DNA from: Cycas panzhihuaensis
Taxonomy: Eukaryota > Cycadophyta
Length of the DNA: 64,000 nucleotides
Direction of reading: 5' to 3'
Assembly (NCBI GenBank): GCA_023213395.1
Contig: CM041465.1
Span: forward strand, 43,469,741 to 43,533,740
The stretch's first letter is position 1. Each line of letters starts with the position of its first letter. Shown one piece after another: positions 1 through 11,741 of the stretch. The notes under the pieces were generated by a model. It saw only the letters and a program-made list of their open reading frames with translations, had not been told where the DNA came from and did no database searches. Both the position numbers and the translations under genes were made by a program.

Positions 1-2
1 TA

Positions 3-530
3 GAGATTCTCAAGCTATTCAAGAAAATTTTGACCCTTGCATAAAATAGAATAAAACAACATGTAGATAAAGGGTGAAGCAAACGAGCATTTCAACCAGG
101 TGATTGGGTATACTTATTGTTGTAATCATATAAGTAGGCATCTCTTAAACGAGATAGAAAATATAAATTACAACCCCGATTTGATAGACCTTGCAAAATT
201 TTCAAGAAGATTGGTAAAGTTGCATATGCCTTGGACTTACCTCCACCATCAAGGATCCATAGTGTCTTTCGTATTTCATATCTCAAGAGGGTAATTAGGT
301 AGTAGGTACAAATTCTAATAGAATTATCTATTTTAAGCAAGGAGGGGCAACTTCAACTTATTCCAAAATGCATCATCGATAGAAGAATTTGGTATCTACG
401 ATCTAGGCAAATCATTGAGTATCTCATCAAATGGAAATAACTTCCATAAGAAGATGCAACTTAGAAGAATGAGTAATTTATCGATGAGCATCCTGAAATC
501 AGCAAACTTTAAGGGAAGAGCTTTTTTAAA
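3..530 (+). pseudogene. Ty3/gypsy chromovirus polyprotein 3' end: integrase C-terminal domain plus chromodomain
   Basis: One reading frame (codons starting at 3, 99, 207, 402) carries recognisable sequence with several in-frame stops. At 99-113 it reads GDWVY, the start of the gypsy integrase C-terminal fold. At 207-290 it reads KIGKVAYALDLPPPSRIHSV and then an FRISYLK block, the classic integrase C-terminal core. At 402-470 comes SRQIIEYLIKWK followed by EDAT, the signature of the chromodomain that chromoviruses carry at the integrase tail to target chromatin. The alignment stays in frame for about 500 bases, so damage is mostly point mutations. A polypurine tract and LTR follow directly. 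The rest of the element lies left of the window. Assignment to chromovirus is firm; the clade (Tekay, Reina, CRM) cannot be told by eye. Confidence 0.85.
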
Positions 531-540
531 GGGGGGGACT
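526..540 (+). other. Polypurine tract of the chromovirus
   Basis: A purine run containing seven G residues sits directly before the LTR that begins TGTTAGGGAT. This is where plus-strand DNA synthesis is primed. It overlaps the end of the chromodomain reading frame. Confidence 0.7.
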
Positions 541-933
541 TGTTAGGGATCTAACCCCTAACTTACCTTCTCTTATATTCTCTTATATCTTCTACTTATT
601 TCCTCTATTATCTTCTCTTATATGTTCTATTTATTCTACTTTTTCTCTCTTTTTAATATCCCATATGCATAAGTAGGAGGTTATGCAGCAGCCATAGAGC
701 TCTATATACATTCTTGTAATATTCTACATATATAAATATAAGGTTGTCTAACGGTTATAAAGCCCTATATATATTCATGTAATCCTTATAATGGAGTATT
801 TTGAATACCATTGCTATTGTATGTAATTAGGAAGTTGCCTCCTTGAAGGGTATTGCAATACAAATGCTCTCTTTTGGTGTTATTTAGGTGTTATGTTGGT
901 GTGTTGTTATCATTGAAGGAGTGGTATCCTACC
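541..933 (+). repeat. 3' LTR of the chromovirus
   Basis: It begins TGTTAGGGAT directly after the polypurine tract. It is proposed to end at ATCCTACCA, whose reverse complement TGGTAGGAT is an imperfect match to the start, as expected of short LTR terminal inverted repeats. A TATA-like CTATATAC lies near 702. The 5' partner is outside the window, so the right end rests on the terminal repeat alone. Confidence 0.65.
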
Positions 934-3900
934 ATTTCCCCATTCTTAAAGCATTTAGGTCATACAAAATTTTGAAAGCTAACTAATTATTTATTTCTTC
1001 GTAATGCCATATTAAAGATCTCCCTCCCAACTTATCAAAGACTGCCTCAAGGGAAATCACCACATACCACCCAAGAGATATTTGATAGGTTAGAGTTAAA
1101 TTATATTCATAACAAGTTTCTTTCCTTGGAGGTGTTATGATAATAAATATTGACAATGCTTATTCATTCTAGATTTGGGAGGTCTTGAATAAATTAACCC
1201 TATTAAGGGGAGAGGGGATTTATGATGGGAAAGGTACTAAATAAGGTATGACAATAAGACTAGAGCTTACTTAAGGAAAGACTCAATTTATGGGGTGAGA
1301 GAGTTAGAGTAGATAATGATGAGGTGAGTGGGAACAAAGTTAAAACATAAGAGAGGTTATGAAGGAGAAATAAAATAAATAAGGGGAGTATAAGAAGTGG
1401 GAAGGGAAAAGAAGAAGAATTATGTAAGTCTCATCTAAATTTTTTATGTCCCTATTATTGAGTTAGTTTTGACTAAGCCCTAGGTATTGGTGATTAGTCT
1501 CACCTCACTTTACATGCTAGCTTATCACCTGATATGCTTAGCCAATAATGATAGATCATGACTAAGGGTCTCACTTAAGACTCTAAGAATCCCTATAGGT
1601 CTCCTTATAACTCTATCTAAAGTAAATAATATATCTCCTTATATCTTCATAACCTCTCTTGTACTATATACCAATAGCAAGTCGGTTCAACTAGAAATCC
1701 CTAGTCTATGTTTATGGGTGCGACAACTTTCATGAATGGTGTTTCTATTGTATAGAGGTCAGAACCATTTAATAAGCACAAGAAAATAATAAAATGTAAC
1801 TAGTATTTTAATTCGAGCATCATTAAGAAAATGTAAATTATATCACCTACTATTATCTAAGCATGCCATGCATGTAACATAAAGGAAACAAGCATAGTCA
1901 AGTAAGTAACATTATAAAAAAAGAAATAAGCAACTAAGAAATATAGAACCTAAGTGCACTTACACTTAGCATTCCTCTATATGATCATGCTTATGAAGTT
2001 AAATGATTGAATAAGTAAACTTAACAAGTAACCCAAAGTAAAAAGATAAGTGAAGGATGATAAAGGAAGGGGATTTCCCTTCAAATCGTTTTTAGTTTTT
2101 ATACTTTATTATATTTTAGCTTTATTATTTATTGGTTTTTACACTTTTAGGGTATCCTTTCTGGGTTTAGAAACACACCTCAAAGCACAAAAGTGTCAAA
2201 CACACCATCAAACAAAACAAGGTTATGTAAAGAGGATGTTAGCTAAATTTCCTTTGCTACATAAAAGGTTAAATTACAGTATTCAAAAGAAGAATGTAAA
2301 TCAAGCACTTGTTAACCAAATGAGAGCAAGTTAAAGCACCAAATATGAAATGTAAACCCTGAAGTAAAAGGAAACCTTAAACAAAAAAGAATACCATATG
2401 TTAATTATATATAAATATGAAAGAGGCAGGCACCTCAAACCCATGCTTAAAAGGCCATAGAATCCATTTATATTGCCATCAAGTGAAAGGGGAGGTGAGA
2501 CAAAGAGTAAAGCAATTAAATAGGTTGAAAACATGCAAGGGAGATTGATCCTAACACAATGCCACAATTAAGAGAAAGTTCTTGATTAGAAGCCCAATCA
2601 TAAACACACACAAGAAACTAAGAACCAACTTGAAGCAAAACGAGATAAGTGCACCTAAAATTATAAGAAAGCTCCATGCAAACTCAAGAAAGATTAACCA
2701 GAAACCACTTTACTTAATAAGGAATATAAGAGAATGCATTGCATATATGAAACACAAGAGACTAGCACAAAATAGAGTGCAAGATCTTATAACCAATGCA
2801 TATCAAGTGATGAGGAACTCATATACAAAGAAAATGAAGATCTAAACCAATTTTTAGATGAAACCAAAAGCTTAAGTAAACTAATAGATGCCCCTAAATC
2901 AAGAGAGAAGGTAAAGCTTCCACTAATTTACTTACAAGATCTATAAAAGAAAGGAGAAAATTACAAGGACTAGAAGTAATCAACTGCTAAGATAAAACAT
3001 AGTGTGAAACTATGGAAATGTGTCATTCCATCAAGCTAAATCATTAATGAGAGATCCCCAAGTGATGGGAGACCTTCAGAGGTTGAACAAATGCACTCTA
3101 ATTAACCCACATGCTTCAGTAATTAAGAGAAGATCAATAAAACACCTTTACAAATATGCCAATGACTATTACAAGCATTTAACATGCCTACAAAACAAGC
3201 CTTCATAATGATACAAGCTCACAAGTGAAAATCTCAAAGCAAGAAGAAGCTTGAAAGATCAAATACCAAACGATCTTCTAGGATTAAATAGGGCACTACA
3301 GAAAATGGTTTTAACAAGAAATTACTATATTTTTGACTCATTATATCCATGGCTATATTTGGTTTGGTAACAAAGCCAAAATTGAAAGCAAAATAATGAA
3401 AAAAATATATTATTTTTTCTAGTTTTAGAATCACAATAATCGATATTGTTAAAATTAGGTAGTATCCCACCACAATTTCATAGTATTGCCATAATCATTC
3501 CACAATGTTTCATCTACCATAAATGGGATAATTCATGACATAGTCAATGTAAATGTGACATAATGATCCTACCAAATTCCTAAAAAATATAAAAATAGAA
3601 TTTCTTAGGTAGAAACGCACAGACAAGTCCATGAGAATGTATCTAATGAAAAGCAAAAGTCATAGAAAAAGTGGGGAGACTAGCAATACGAGGAGGATAA
3701 GGCTTCAATCCATATAGAGTACAACTATATTTTTCAGTCATCAATGCCCTAAGATAAGGAGTTCAAAACACAAGTTTACAACATACCAAATAAGTCACAT
3801 CATACTATAGAACTCTTTCAAGCTCAAAATCTTGATGTTATTGACTAATAGTGACTATAAACTTAAAAGTTAAGGGAATACCACCCTTTTGAGATAGGTC

Positions 3901-5799
3901 ATTTTGGGAGAGGAGTTAAAAGTTAGAATTCAACTATGAAGGCAAGGGTGAAAACAATACCTAACTGCTAAGGAGGCAAAAAATTGATGAAAAAGTTTCC
4001 CTATTAGCAACTAAAGCTTAGTGAAAAAAATGGACATAAGATGCTGAAAGTTGGAAACTACCTTCAACTACACATATTACATGAGGATACTAAAAATAAG
4101 GCCATTTATTTCATCATTCCAAGCTCTAGGGATATGACAAATTTATACATGGGCAAATTGCACTCAGAGAAAGACCAAGCTAATTTGGTAAACACACAAA
4201 ACTAATGGCTAATGGCTTGATAGGTGCTAGTTAACTGATGAACAATCAAGAGGGGAAATATGCAAAGGATAATTTGAGAGAGTTGGACATGGATTGCATC
4301 TTGAAGGGCACTTATAATAGTAGCATACTCAACTAGGTTGTTAGTGGTAAGGCGAAGGGAAAGACTTGCACTCATGATGATATGACTAGAAGGAGCTTGA
4401 ATGATCTACGCAATAATAGAAATCCTAGGATTCTATTGCCTTCCCTTATTGGTGTGGATAAGATATGCCATATACATAATCATGACTTATGGAAGAGAAA
4501 CCAAAAATCTACAAGACAGATGAAGGAAGATAAGAAACAATTAAGAGAAAGATGATTGAGCAAAACTACAAGTGGACAAGGGCATTCACAAGTAGTAAAG
4601 GGGTAGGAGATGTCAACCATAATAGGTTGTGATCTAGATGAGAGCCTCGATGGGCTATAACAACATCAAATTTGAAGGTCATAAAGGGTGCAAGTAATCC
4701 AAATCCAACCTACCAAGCAGTGGGTGGGAACGAATGATAGGATGTTATTGTCAAATGGAATGATTGCCAACCAAAAACTTACACTTAATAGTTGGAGATA
4801 AAAAATAATAGTCATGATAGGATTGAATTCAAGCAAGGACCTTAGTGAGCCAAAACAATGCTAAATCTAAAGAACATGCTGAGTGCAATCAATCTAGATC
4901 CAAACTACCAAAAGGTAGGTGGAAATGAGGTTATCACATGAATTGCCCTAGATATTAGGATGATGTTATCAAAATATAGTTGATGGCTACATTATGACAA
5001 TAACTTGTCTTAATTCTAGGTTCATGTCATAACGTTAAATAAGATTTTATCATTGGAGGGGATTATTAATCCATAGCCACGATCAAATTTAACAAGTCTA
5101 AGAGGTATTGCCATGATTATAAGGTTATCCTTTATAATGGATAAGAAACTAGGCCAAAATAGATTGGGAGTGAGCTAGAGAATGAGTGAAAAGGAATGGT
5201 TAAGGATAAGGCCAAATCAATCGAGATAAAAAACAAGAGGCAACAAATGAGAAATGATAAACTTGAAGGGTTAACAAGTGATAAACAATGCTTACCTTAA
5301 ATGAATAAACTAGATAAATGTGGAAGAAAAGACATTGGAATGATAAATAAGAGTGGGCATAAGACAAAACCTATAAAGACCTAAGATTAAGGACAAGAAG
5401 AGTTAAATAACAAGAAAATTTTAGAAAAAATGAAGAAAAATAGCTCAACTTTTACTATATGGAACTCAAAATATGAAAAACAACCCCCCAATAGAAACAA
5501 TGAATGGAAGTGACGTAGATGATGAAGACACAAAGCTCAAACAAGGAGAAAAACTTTGGAAGGAGATAGGGAGAGAGAAGGAAGTAAAAGTAAAAATGAG
5601 AGTGCTCCCAAGTAACAAGCATAGGGGAGAAGAAAATATACGTAGTTTATACTCATTTCAGAATGGAGATACTACCAAGTGTTGAGCTTAGGGGAAGGGT
5701 TAATAATTTATACTTGTGCCAGAGTGTGTCATGGTTTAAGATCATTGTAGAGTGAGGAAGACAAAGGACTACATGTAATAGAGATGGAGGAACTAAGAG
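934..5799. other. About 4.9 kb with no recognisable gene
   Basis: Purine-rich, A+T-rich sequence. The longest open frames (2050-2334, 2582-2845, 3020-3208, 5473-5685) have no conserved motif and low-complexity composition. Two loosely similar segments lie near 4691-4755 and 4887-4988. Part of this may be decayed noncoding sequence of the neighbouring gypsy elements, but nothing shows it directly. Confidence 0.5.
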
Positions 5800-6030
5800 T
5801 AGATATAACTCTCAAGCTAATTTCCATTTATCATACAAAAATGATAGGCAACATTGCTCATGCCTTGATTACTAGAAAGGGGCCTACCTACTTAGGGGAA
5901 AACTTGCATTGCTTCTCATGATAATATTAGAGTTTCAACACCATGTCTCCCATTTTGTAATTATGTGGTCATAGGTTCCTATTGTAAGCAGCTTGGGCTT
6001 TCCTTAAATGGGGGATTACTTTGGCCTATA
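5800..6030 (-). pseudogene. gypsy (Tat-like) integrase C-terminal piece
   Basis: The minus-strand frame reads AKVIPHLRKAQAAYNRN, then HNYKMGDMVLKL, then QCKFSPK and VGPFLVIKA, with stops between the blocks. These are the conserved C-terminal words of Tat-clade integrase (KAQAAYNR, then GDLVL, then the WEGPF-type block). It follows the reverse transcriptase lead-in with nothing between, so about 2 kb or more of pol is absent. Confidence 0.75.
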
Positions 6031-6039
6031 GGATAGAGG

Positions 6040-6735
6040 GGTCACTCGCGTTAATGTTTAGGCCTAATTCCTTAGAGGGAAGTGATATAGTGGATAACCA
6101 CACCAGGGTAGAGCCTTATCATATCATAATAGTCTAATGTAGAAATAGATAAAAGTGCAATATAAGTTTTCTTCATCTGCTAGATCTCTTTAGGGGAGTA
6201 ATCAACCCCAACTTTGATAATATAAGGCTCATCAATGATACCCAAATTGATGTTGATGGTGTTACCAATGAGTAGGATATTGCCCTCCTTAAAATGAGGA
6301 CTGGCAGGATCAATGAGTGAAGCCATCATGGGAGCCTCATAGGTTTTAGAAGCCAAAGGGGAGGTTAGACTAATGAACTTAGAAAAGCTAAGTTCATGAT
6401 AGTTTTTTTTTTGGGGGGGAGGGGGGAGATTAAAAGAGGAACTTATAAGAAACTCGAGAATGACTTCACCATTGTTAAGATGATTAAGGTTATGAGCGAC
6501 CCAACTAATCATATATACATATTTGGTATTAATTCCTTTGCTAGTGATGAGGCCCTTGGCTTGAACATATTGGCCAAAACTAAGTGAAATAAAAAGAGGT
6601 TTAGTCTCATCCTCCTCAAGAAGGATATTAACCAAGGAAATTTGTTGTTTCTTGGGTTTATGATGGTAATCGACTACTTGGACCTCTTCCTCATGAACAA
6701 ACTAGAGTTCATCAAAGAGAGAAGAACAAATAACC
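6040..6735 (-). pseudogene. gypsy (Tat-like) linker leading into reverse transcriptase
   Basis: Contains a 151-residue open stretch (6180-6635). Its start VNILLEEDETKPLFISLS and its end NINLGIIDEPYIIKVG match the acidic region that precedes the reverse transcriptase in Tat/Athila polyproteins. The frame continues past a stop into YYDMIRLYPGVVIHY (about 6080-6130), equivalent to the DMPGLDP-VHRL block just before the fingers domain. Homology then stops and integrase C-terminal sequence begins, so the polymerase is deleted. A T10-G8-type homopolymer run at 6402-6427 lies inside the frame. Confidence 0.7.
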
Positions 6736-7100
6736 CACATCTAGTTGATCATAGGTCAACCTATTAACGTGTTATATTCTAAGTCTAAATCAATGATGTC
6801 AAAATCAATAACCATAGTTTTTCCCAAAAGGATAAGAGAAAGTAAAACCTTGCCCACAAACATAGTTTTGGTTTTATTAAAACCTTAGCATACCTAATTT
6901 CTAAGTTCAAAGGTAGAAATATCAAGGGGCTTAAGGAGGTAAAAGAGGATGGCATTAGTGTAAGCATCCTCATTAATAATGCACCTTTTGATAGTTCATT
7001 CTCCATTGATAATACAAATGATGAAGAGGGTAATGTTATGGTGATCACAATGATCACTAAGCCAAAATGGATCAAAAGTGATAAGTAGTTTACTTGAGTC
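6735..7100 (-). pseudogene. gypsy (Tat-like) aspartic protease domain
   Basis: Minus-strand frames contain the order expected of Tat/Athila protease: a degraded active-site area near 6960-7000 (the usual DNGSATNILF block reads as NEDAYTNAILF), then GFNKTKTMFVGKVLLSL, then VIDFDIIDLDLEYNTLIG, corresponding to the conserved YN-LLGRPW block. Several stops interrupt it and the catalytic aspartate triplet is not intact. The protease would have cut the element's own polyprotein. Confidence 0.65.
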
Positions 7101-7129
7101 AAGTTGCTCAATTCCAAGAGTATCAAGCA

Positions 7130-7884
7130 AAAGTTACTTTTACTTGAGATAACTCTTAGGCAGGTCCAACATAGAGATGCCTACAAATATAAACTTAAGT
7201 TGCTCCACCATGGAGAAGCCCTTCTTCTTAGTGATCAGGGGAACGGAATGCCAAAAATCTATCTCAATGGGATAAGGAAGGATCTTAGGAATCTTCTCAG
7301 TCAACTTAGACAAGGAGCTAACTTTGAAGTTTCTAAATTTTTTAGTGTTGACTACAAGAAGGTCAGTTATTTCCATAATGTTGATGGTCCTAGCCATCTT
7401 TAGGAGGGGGCTTATGTTGTGATGGTTATTTTCCTTACTCTTGGTGGGCTTGTTGGGAGTGGAAGTCTCTCTATTCTAAAATCTAGAATTAGTAAACGAG
7501 CCTTCATCCTTAGTAAGACCCTTCCCTTTATGTCTATCTTGGTGGTTAGGGAATGGGTCATCATGAATTAACAAATATTTATTTTGGTAGATTAGTTGTT
7601 GATTTGGTAAGGCACAGTTCCTTCTAACTACTTGAGATTATTATACTGAGTTCCATCATGGGCATCAATTTGGCGATATGTGCATTAAGGGCTCTTCTTA
7701 ATGAGAGGGGGAGGAGGTGGCTTTACCCCTTGATGGGGGCTTCTGATCAATAAGATGAATGACCTTATAATCTTTAGAAGGTTTGAGAGTAGAAGTCAAA
7801 AGCTTGATTGTAATGGACACTCAAGGGCATGTAGAATAGAAATGAGTTGGTTGTAGCCCTTGTCTCCTTCAATGAGTTTAGACT
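7130..7884 (-). pseudogene. gypsy (Tat-like) gag C-terminal region
   Basis: Read on the minus strand, several frames carry fragments typical of the gag end of Tat-like elements: a CTYHRQIDAHD-like block near 7640-7690 and LLIHDDPFPNHQ near 7545-7580, followed by a KGKGLTKDEG stretch. The 85-residue open stretch at 7140-7397 (ITDLLVVNTKKFRNF near its start) lies between these and the protease. Frames shift repeatedly. The role would have been particle assembly. Confidence is moderate because the gag of this clade is poorly conserved. Confidence 0.5.
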
Positions 7885-8880
7885 CGTGAGAGAAATGAGT
7901 TAGTCCTTGGTGCTCTTTGAGAGGGGTTGCTCATCTTGGTGTGAACATTCACCTTTAATTTCTTCCATTGGTGGGTCTTTAGCTGTGATTTCTTTATCTT
8001 TATCAAGGTGATTGGTTTGTACAGAAGCATAGGAATCTAGATATAGTCCACTGGTAATAGTAACTCTATCCAACTTGTATAATCTATAGTTTTCATGTCT
8101 TATGGCAATCAATTATCCTATAACATGATCTGTAATAGTGCAGACACCTTGGTTGAATAGAACATCAAGGTTCTGCTTGTCCATCTAGCTGACTGACAAC
8201 AAGTTTTATTCCATGCCAAGTACCAAGAAAATGTTACTAATATGGTTGCGAACATTAGAGTTCTTCAATGCAGTAGGGGATTTTCCAATTTTGGTTATAT
8301 CATATATGAAATTATCTCTAAATGTAATTGTTTGAGCCCTAATAGATGTGTATCCTTGAGCAAATCTTTAATGCCAGTCATATGATGAGTGGCACTATAA
8401 TCAATCAACCAAGCATTGTCATCATGTTGAGATGATAAGGTTGCATAAAATAAGTTTTTTGAGTTGCCTTGTATATCAGCTATATCACCTCCTTGTTGGG
8501 GATTCCTGTTGAACCTTTGGTTTCTTAGTTAGTTTTGTTGTTGTTGTCTTTTGAATTGCTAATTTTAATTTCTGCCTTGGTTCCTATTTTTCTAAAAATT
8601 TTAGCCCCCTTGTTGTCCACCTTGATTTTGTATGAGTTGCAGGTCTGCTTGTCTTCTTCCACAATCTACCATAAGATGCCCATGCTTACCACAATATAAG
8701 TAGGTGACATTTTGTCTTTATTGTCGATTCCTTGAAGGTTGTGACTATTGTTATTATTGAGTAAAGTTTAATGAACTAAATTATTAAGCAATGGGTTGTT
8801 GTTGAGGTGACTGTTGATGTGGTTATTAAGGTGGTTGATTCCTCCCTGAATTTTTGGCTGTAAATATAGGAGCAAAGTCA
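7885..8880 (-). pseudogene. copia element F zinc knuckle, protease and pre-integrase region
   Basis: A nucleocapsid knuckle at about 8650-8700 reads YLYCGKHGHLMVDC, with the first cysteine replaced by tyrosine. A glutamine-rich stretch follows. The protease block at about 8365-8425 reads AWLIDYSATHHMTG, where the usual catalytic DSGA motif has become DYSA. Further on, IAIRHENYRLYKLD (about 8060-8110) is the phrase before the pre-integrase domain. Several stops and a frameshift are present. Homology ends near 7885, so integrase never follows. Confidence 0.8.
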
Positions 8881-9512
8881 GAAATGGATGCCACTCCTTG
8901 ATGATTTAAGATACACTCCTCTCTAAACAAAAGTTATTTCAAGGTATTAAAGTTTATTTCGGCAAAGCTATCATATAGGTGGGATATAAAATTATTGTAT
9001 TCAATAAAAAGGATATTGATAATACTAGACACTAAGTCATGGTTAAAAGGAGGGGTACTAAGGTTGGTGAGTCGATTTCTAATAGTTTTTATTTTGGTAA
9101 GGTGTGAAGCTATAGTGCCAGCAAAGGGAATGGCAAAAAGACAAGCTTTCAAGGTGATGGACCTAGAGTCATATTTACTCTCATAAAGGTAGCATAAAGT
9201 GCTCCAAGATTCATGGAATGTTTCAGTGGTTTTGATGTTTTGATCAACTTCGTCTTCTACAACAAGGTGTAGGAAGGAGAGGGAAATGTTATCTTTAGCT
9301 TTGAAGCCTATTAGGGTAATAAGATTAGGTGTAATTATTTAGTCAAGGCTATTTAGGTCCTTGGTAGGTGTTGGTTGAGCAATATCCCTATTTATATAGG
9401 CCCAATAATCATTCATTATCAAAAGGTTTTTGACTTATTTCTTCCAAGCCAAAAAATTATTAGTCCTACTTAGTTTGATAGTGTTTAACACTAGTATTTA
9501 TGTTGCCATTTT
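8880..9512 (-). pseudogene. copia element F Gag (UBN2-like region)
   Basis: The minus-strand frame starts at an ATG near 9512, with a stop four codons in, and continues through NNFLAWKK, NLLIMNDYWAYINRD, FKAKDNISLSFLHLVVED and the 72-residue open stretch at 8934-9152. The pattern W-K-x-LL-M-x-YW, then A-D-x-I-x-L-FLH, is typical of plant copia Gag. It is clearly alignable to the Gag of element E and more loosely to that of B. At least three stops are present. Gag would have formed the virus-like particle that packages the element RNA. Confidence 0.75.
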
Positions 9513-10263
9513 TATGTGTTTTTGTATTATATCTACCTAAGAGGCTACTAAACTATAATGTTATAGTCTTAAGGGTCTTTAGGAAGCCCTCGATTATTGT
9601 TCTATCTAGTGGCGCTTATTTACAGGTGGTAGATCAAGGACCTTATATGCCGATATGTGAATAAGTTAATCTCTATATACCTCAATACGTGGGCTCCTAA
9701 AAGGTTGATGGACCCCCTTGATGCTGTTTATCTACCCGCATTAGATTTATGCAAGCGACAATTCTAGCGAAAGACTCAAACCAAGGCACTCACCCCCTCC
9801 AGGTTTAGCTTAGTATCTAAACTATAAGGATAGTTTACACCTTAACCTACTGTTTAATACACCTTACAACCAATGCCTTTCTTTAATGTCTATAGAGTTC
9901 GAGAAAAGGTAAAGGCATGTATGAAGTGGTAACTTCAGGGGTACTAACCATTCCCCTTACAAAATTGAAAAGCTTTGATATTCAAATTCAAAGTTATCTT
10001 TTTTAATATTTCAAGTTTAACTTATTGTTAATAGCGCTCTTGATTATATGAGGGTTCCTTTTTAATAAAAAATGATAAGGAGACTAAAAGGAAATTCAAA
10101 TAAATAAAAAAAATTAGGGTTTAGGGTGCTCAAAGGACTATGCTTGCAAGATAAAAGCAACCTCCTTCACTCAAGTAGAGCACCTACAACCGCAATGCAA
10201 ATACAATTGTTAACCAAAAAATAGGTTGAACAACTACTGAAGTGAATGTGAATAATAAACAAT

Positions 10264-10345
10264 AGAAAAAATCCCTTTTCAATATGTAAACTAAGTCCTT
10301 AATTAGAAAAAATCCCTTTTCAATATGTAAACTAAGTCCTTAATT
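10264..10345. repeat. Perfect tandem duplication of a 41-base unit
   Basis: Two identical adjacent copies (10264-10304 and 10305-10345), each beginning AGAAAAAATCCC and ending TCCTTAATT. No divergence between copies was seen, so the duplication is recent compared with the element it sits in. Confidence 0.95.
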
Positions 10346-10975
10346 AATGAAAACAAACTTAAGAAAGTACATAAATAGAGGTCAACTTCATCTAAATCAA
10401 AACCCTTGAAAATCTATTCAAATCACTTTGAAACTAAGTCCATTAGGCCAGTCCAGTTGGTTATTTGCACTTAGTTTTGGTGTAGTAGTTATCTTTCGAT
10501 TTATCCTCTTATTTTAAGGGTTTCATAACTAGACCTTAAATCCATTTCATATGATGGGAGTTGTCAAAGTATTGGGTGTTGCTCTTCTATGCACTATTCA
10601 TGATACTACTATGGAAAATACTTTATTTAAAGATGGTGATGGTGCAAAACAAACCCATTACATGAAACACTCTAGATTTGAAACAAGCTACTCTTGAGAG
10701 GAACAAATGAATTTTGAATCCAGGTAGTAGAGCTCTGAGTCAAGAATTTGATGAATCAAACAATTTGAAAAATGGACCTCCCATTGCAAAAACATTGCTA
10801 AAATTGTAAACAATCCTCCTCATGCTAAAAGATTGAACTAGGGTAGGCTTTTATCCCCCTTAGCTGATAAGGCCTCGATCATAGAGTATCACCATATGAC
10901 CACCCACTGAGTTGGAAAAGGGCTAGCAGACATATAACTGAAATCTAATATAATTAAAATTAACATTCAACTTTA

Positions 10976-10977
<2 letters not shown>

Positions 10978-11041
<64 letters not shown>
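10978..11041. repeat. (TA)n microsatellite
   Basis: About 31 uninterrupted TA units inside the leader of element F. The equivalent place in the leader of element E (near 60510-60530) holds a short CA-rich, alternating purine-pyrimidine tract. Confidence 0.95.
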
Positions 11042-11043
<2 letters not shown>

Positions 11044-11730
11044 GAAACAAAAATAAAAAATCATGGCTCCTGCCCATGATTTTGTGAAGCAAGTGACCTT
11101 GGCGAGTTGGAAATTTGATTGAATTGAGTGATAAACCGATCAATCCACAATTGAATCACTCTAAAAGCTAATATAGGGCAAGAGAATGGAGTTTAGGGCC
11201 ACGTGGGGTTCACCAAGATTGCTCGAGTACCATATGAACAATAGAGAGAGCGTTAGATGAATGAATAGGTGTGTGACTAGGCAGAGCAACGGCGACGAGT
11301 AAATGAGATCGCTCAGCCTCATACTAGTCTAGCTTCATGTCACAGAACATAAAAAATTCATCGGTGGGACAATACGACTTCAATAAGAGGAAACGAAGCA
11401 TCGCACATAGGTAGCCTCATGGAGGAAACCGAGAACGACAACTAAGTAGAGACAAAACTAGACAAAATGACGATATTAATCAAGTAGATTTTTAGTTATG
11501 AATATATAAATTAGTTCCAGTGTCTGGCTCAGGTGAATGAGGCTATAGGGATGATTAGTAGCTTAGTAGACAAGTATCACAAGATCACGTACAAAGTCTA
11601 AAACAAGCAAAACAGACAAAAACTAGCTCAAATAGAGTAAACAAGGTGTCATTTTCTATAAATAGACTGTCATTTCTAGTAAATGAGATGAAACAACATG
11701 CAACAAACTAATTACAAGCACACGATCTAG

Positions 11731-11741
11731 GTTTGATACCA
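11731..11741 (-). other. Primer-binding site of copia element F
   Basis: The minus strand reads TGGTATCAAAC directly after the LTR. It matches the first eight bases of the usual plant copia primer-binding site TGGTATCAGAGC, complementary to initiator methionine tRNA. The first mismatch is at position 9. Confidence 0.7.

Larger units (their letters stand above)
5800..7884 (-). mobile_element. Internally deleted Ty3/gypsy fragment, Tat/Athila-like
   Basis: Minus-strand fragment with the order gag C-terminus, protease, linker to the reverse transcriptase, then abruptly the integrase C-terminus. The reverse transcriptase, RNase H and most of integrase are missing. No LTRs were identified. Its 5' side (high coordinates) abuts copia fragment F near 7885. 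The long protease-to-RT linker and its conserved words are known from the Tat/Athila group, on which the family call rests. Confidence 0.7.
9513..11730 (-). other. Leader region of copia element F
   Basis: About 2.2 kb without coding motifs between the primer-binding site and Gag. It is not featureless: several blocks align with the leader of element E, for example TTGTAAGGGGAAYRGTTAG (minus strand about 9940-9960) and a TAAGGTGTATTAA block (about 9855-9870). It contains a (TA)n array and a perfect 41-base tandem duplication, annotated separately. Confidence 0.65.

Noticed and set aside
2050-3208. Three plus-strand open frames that might form a small gene cluster
   Set aside because: No domain, low-complexity Lys/Asn-rich content and no splice or promoter evidence; treated as chance frames in purine-rich sequence.
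4691-4988. Two similar segments about 196 bases apart (CCAAACTACC and GGATGATGTTATC words)
   Set aside because: Similarity is patchy and could be chance in biased sequence; not strong enough to call a repeat.
5473-5685. 70-residue acidic and lysine-rich open frame
   Set aside because: Composition alone; no motif and adjacent to decayed gypsy sequence.
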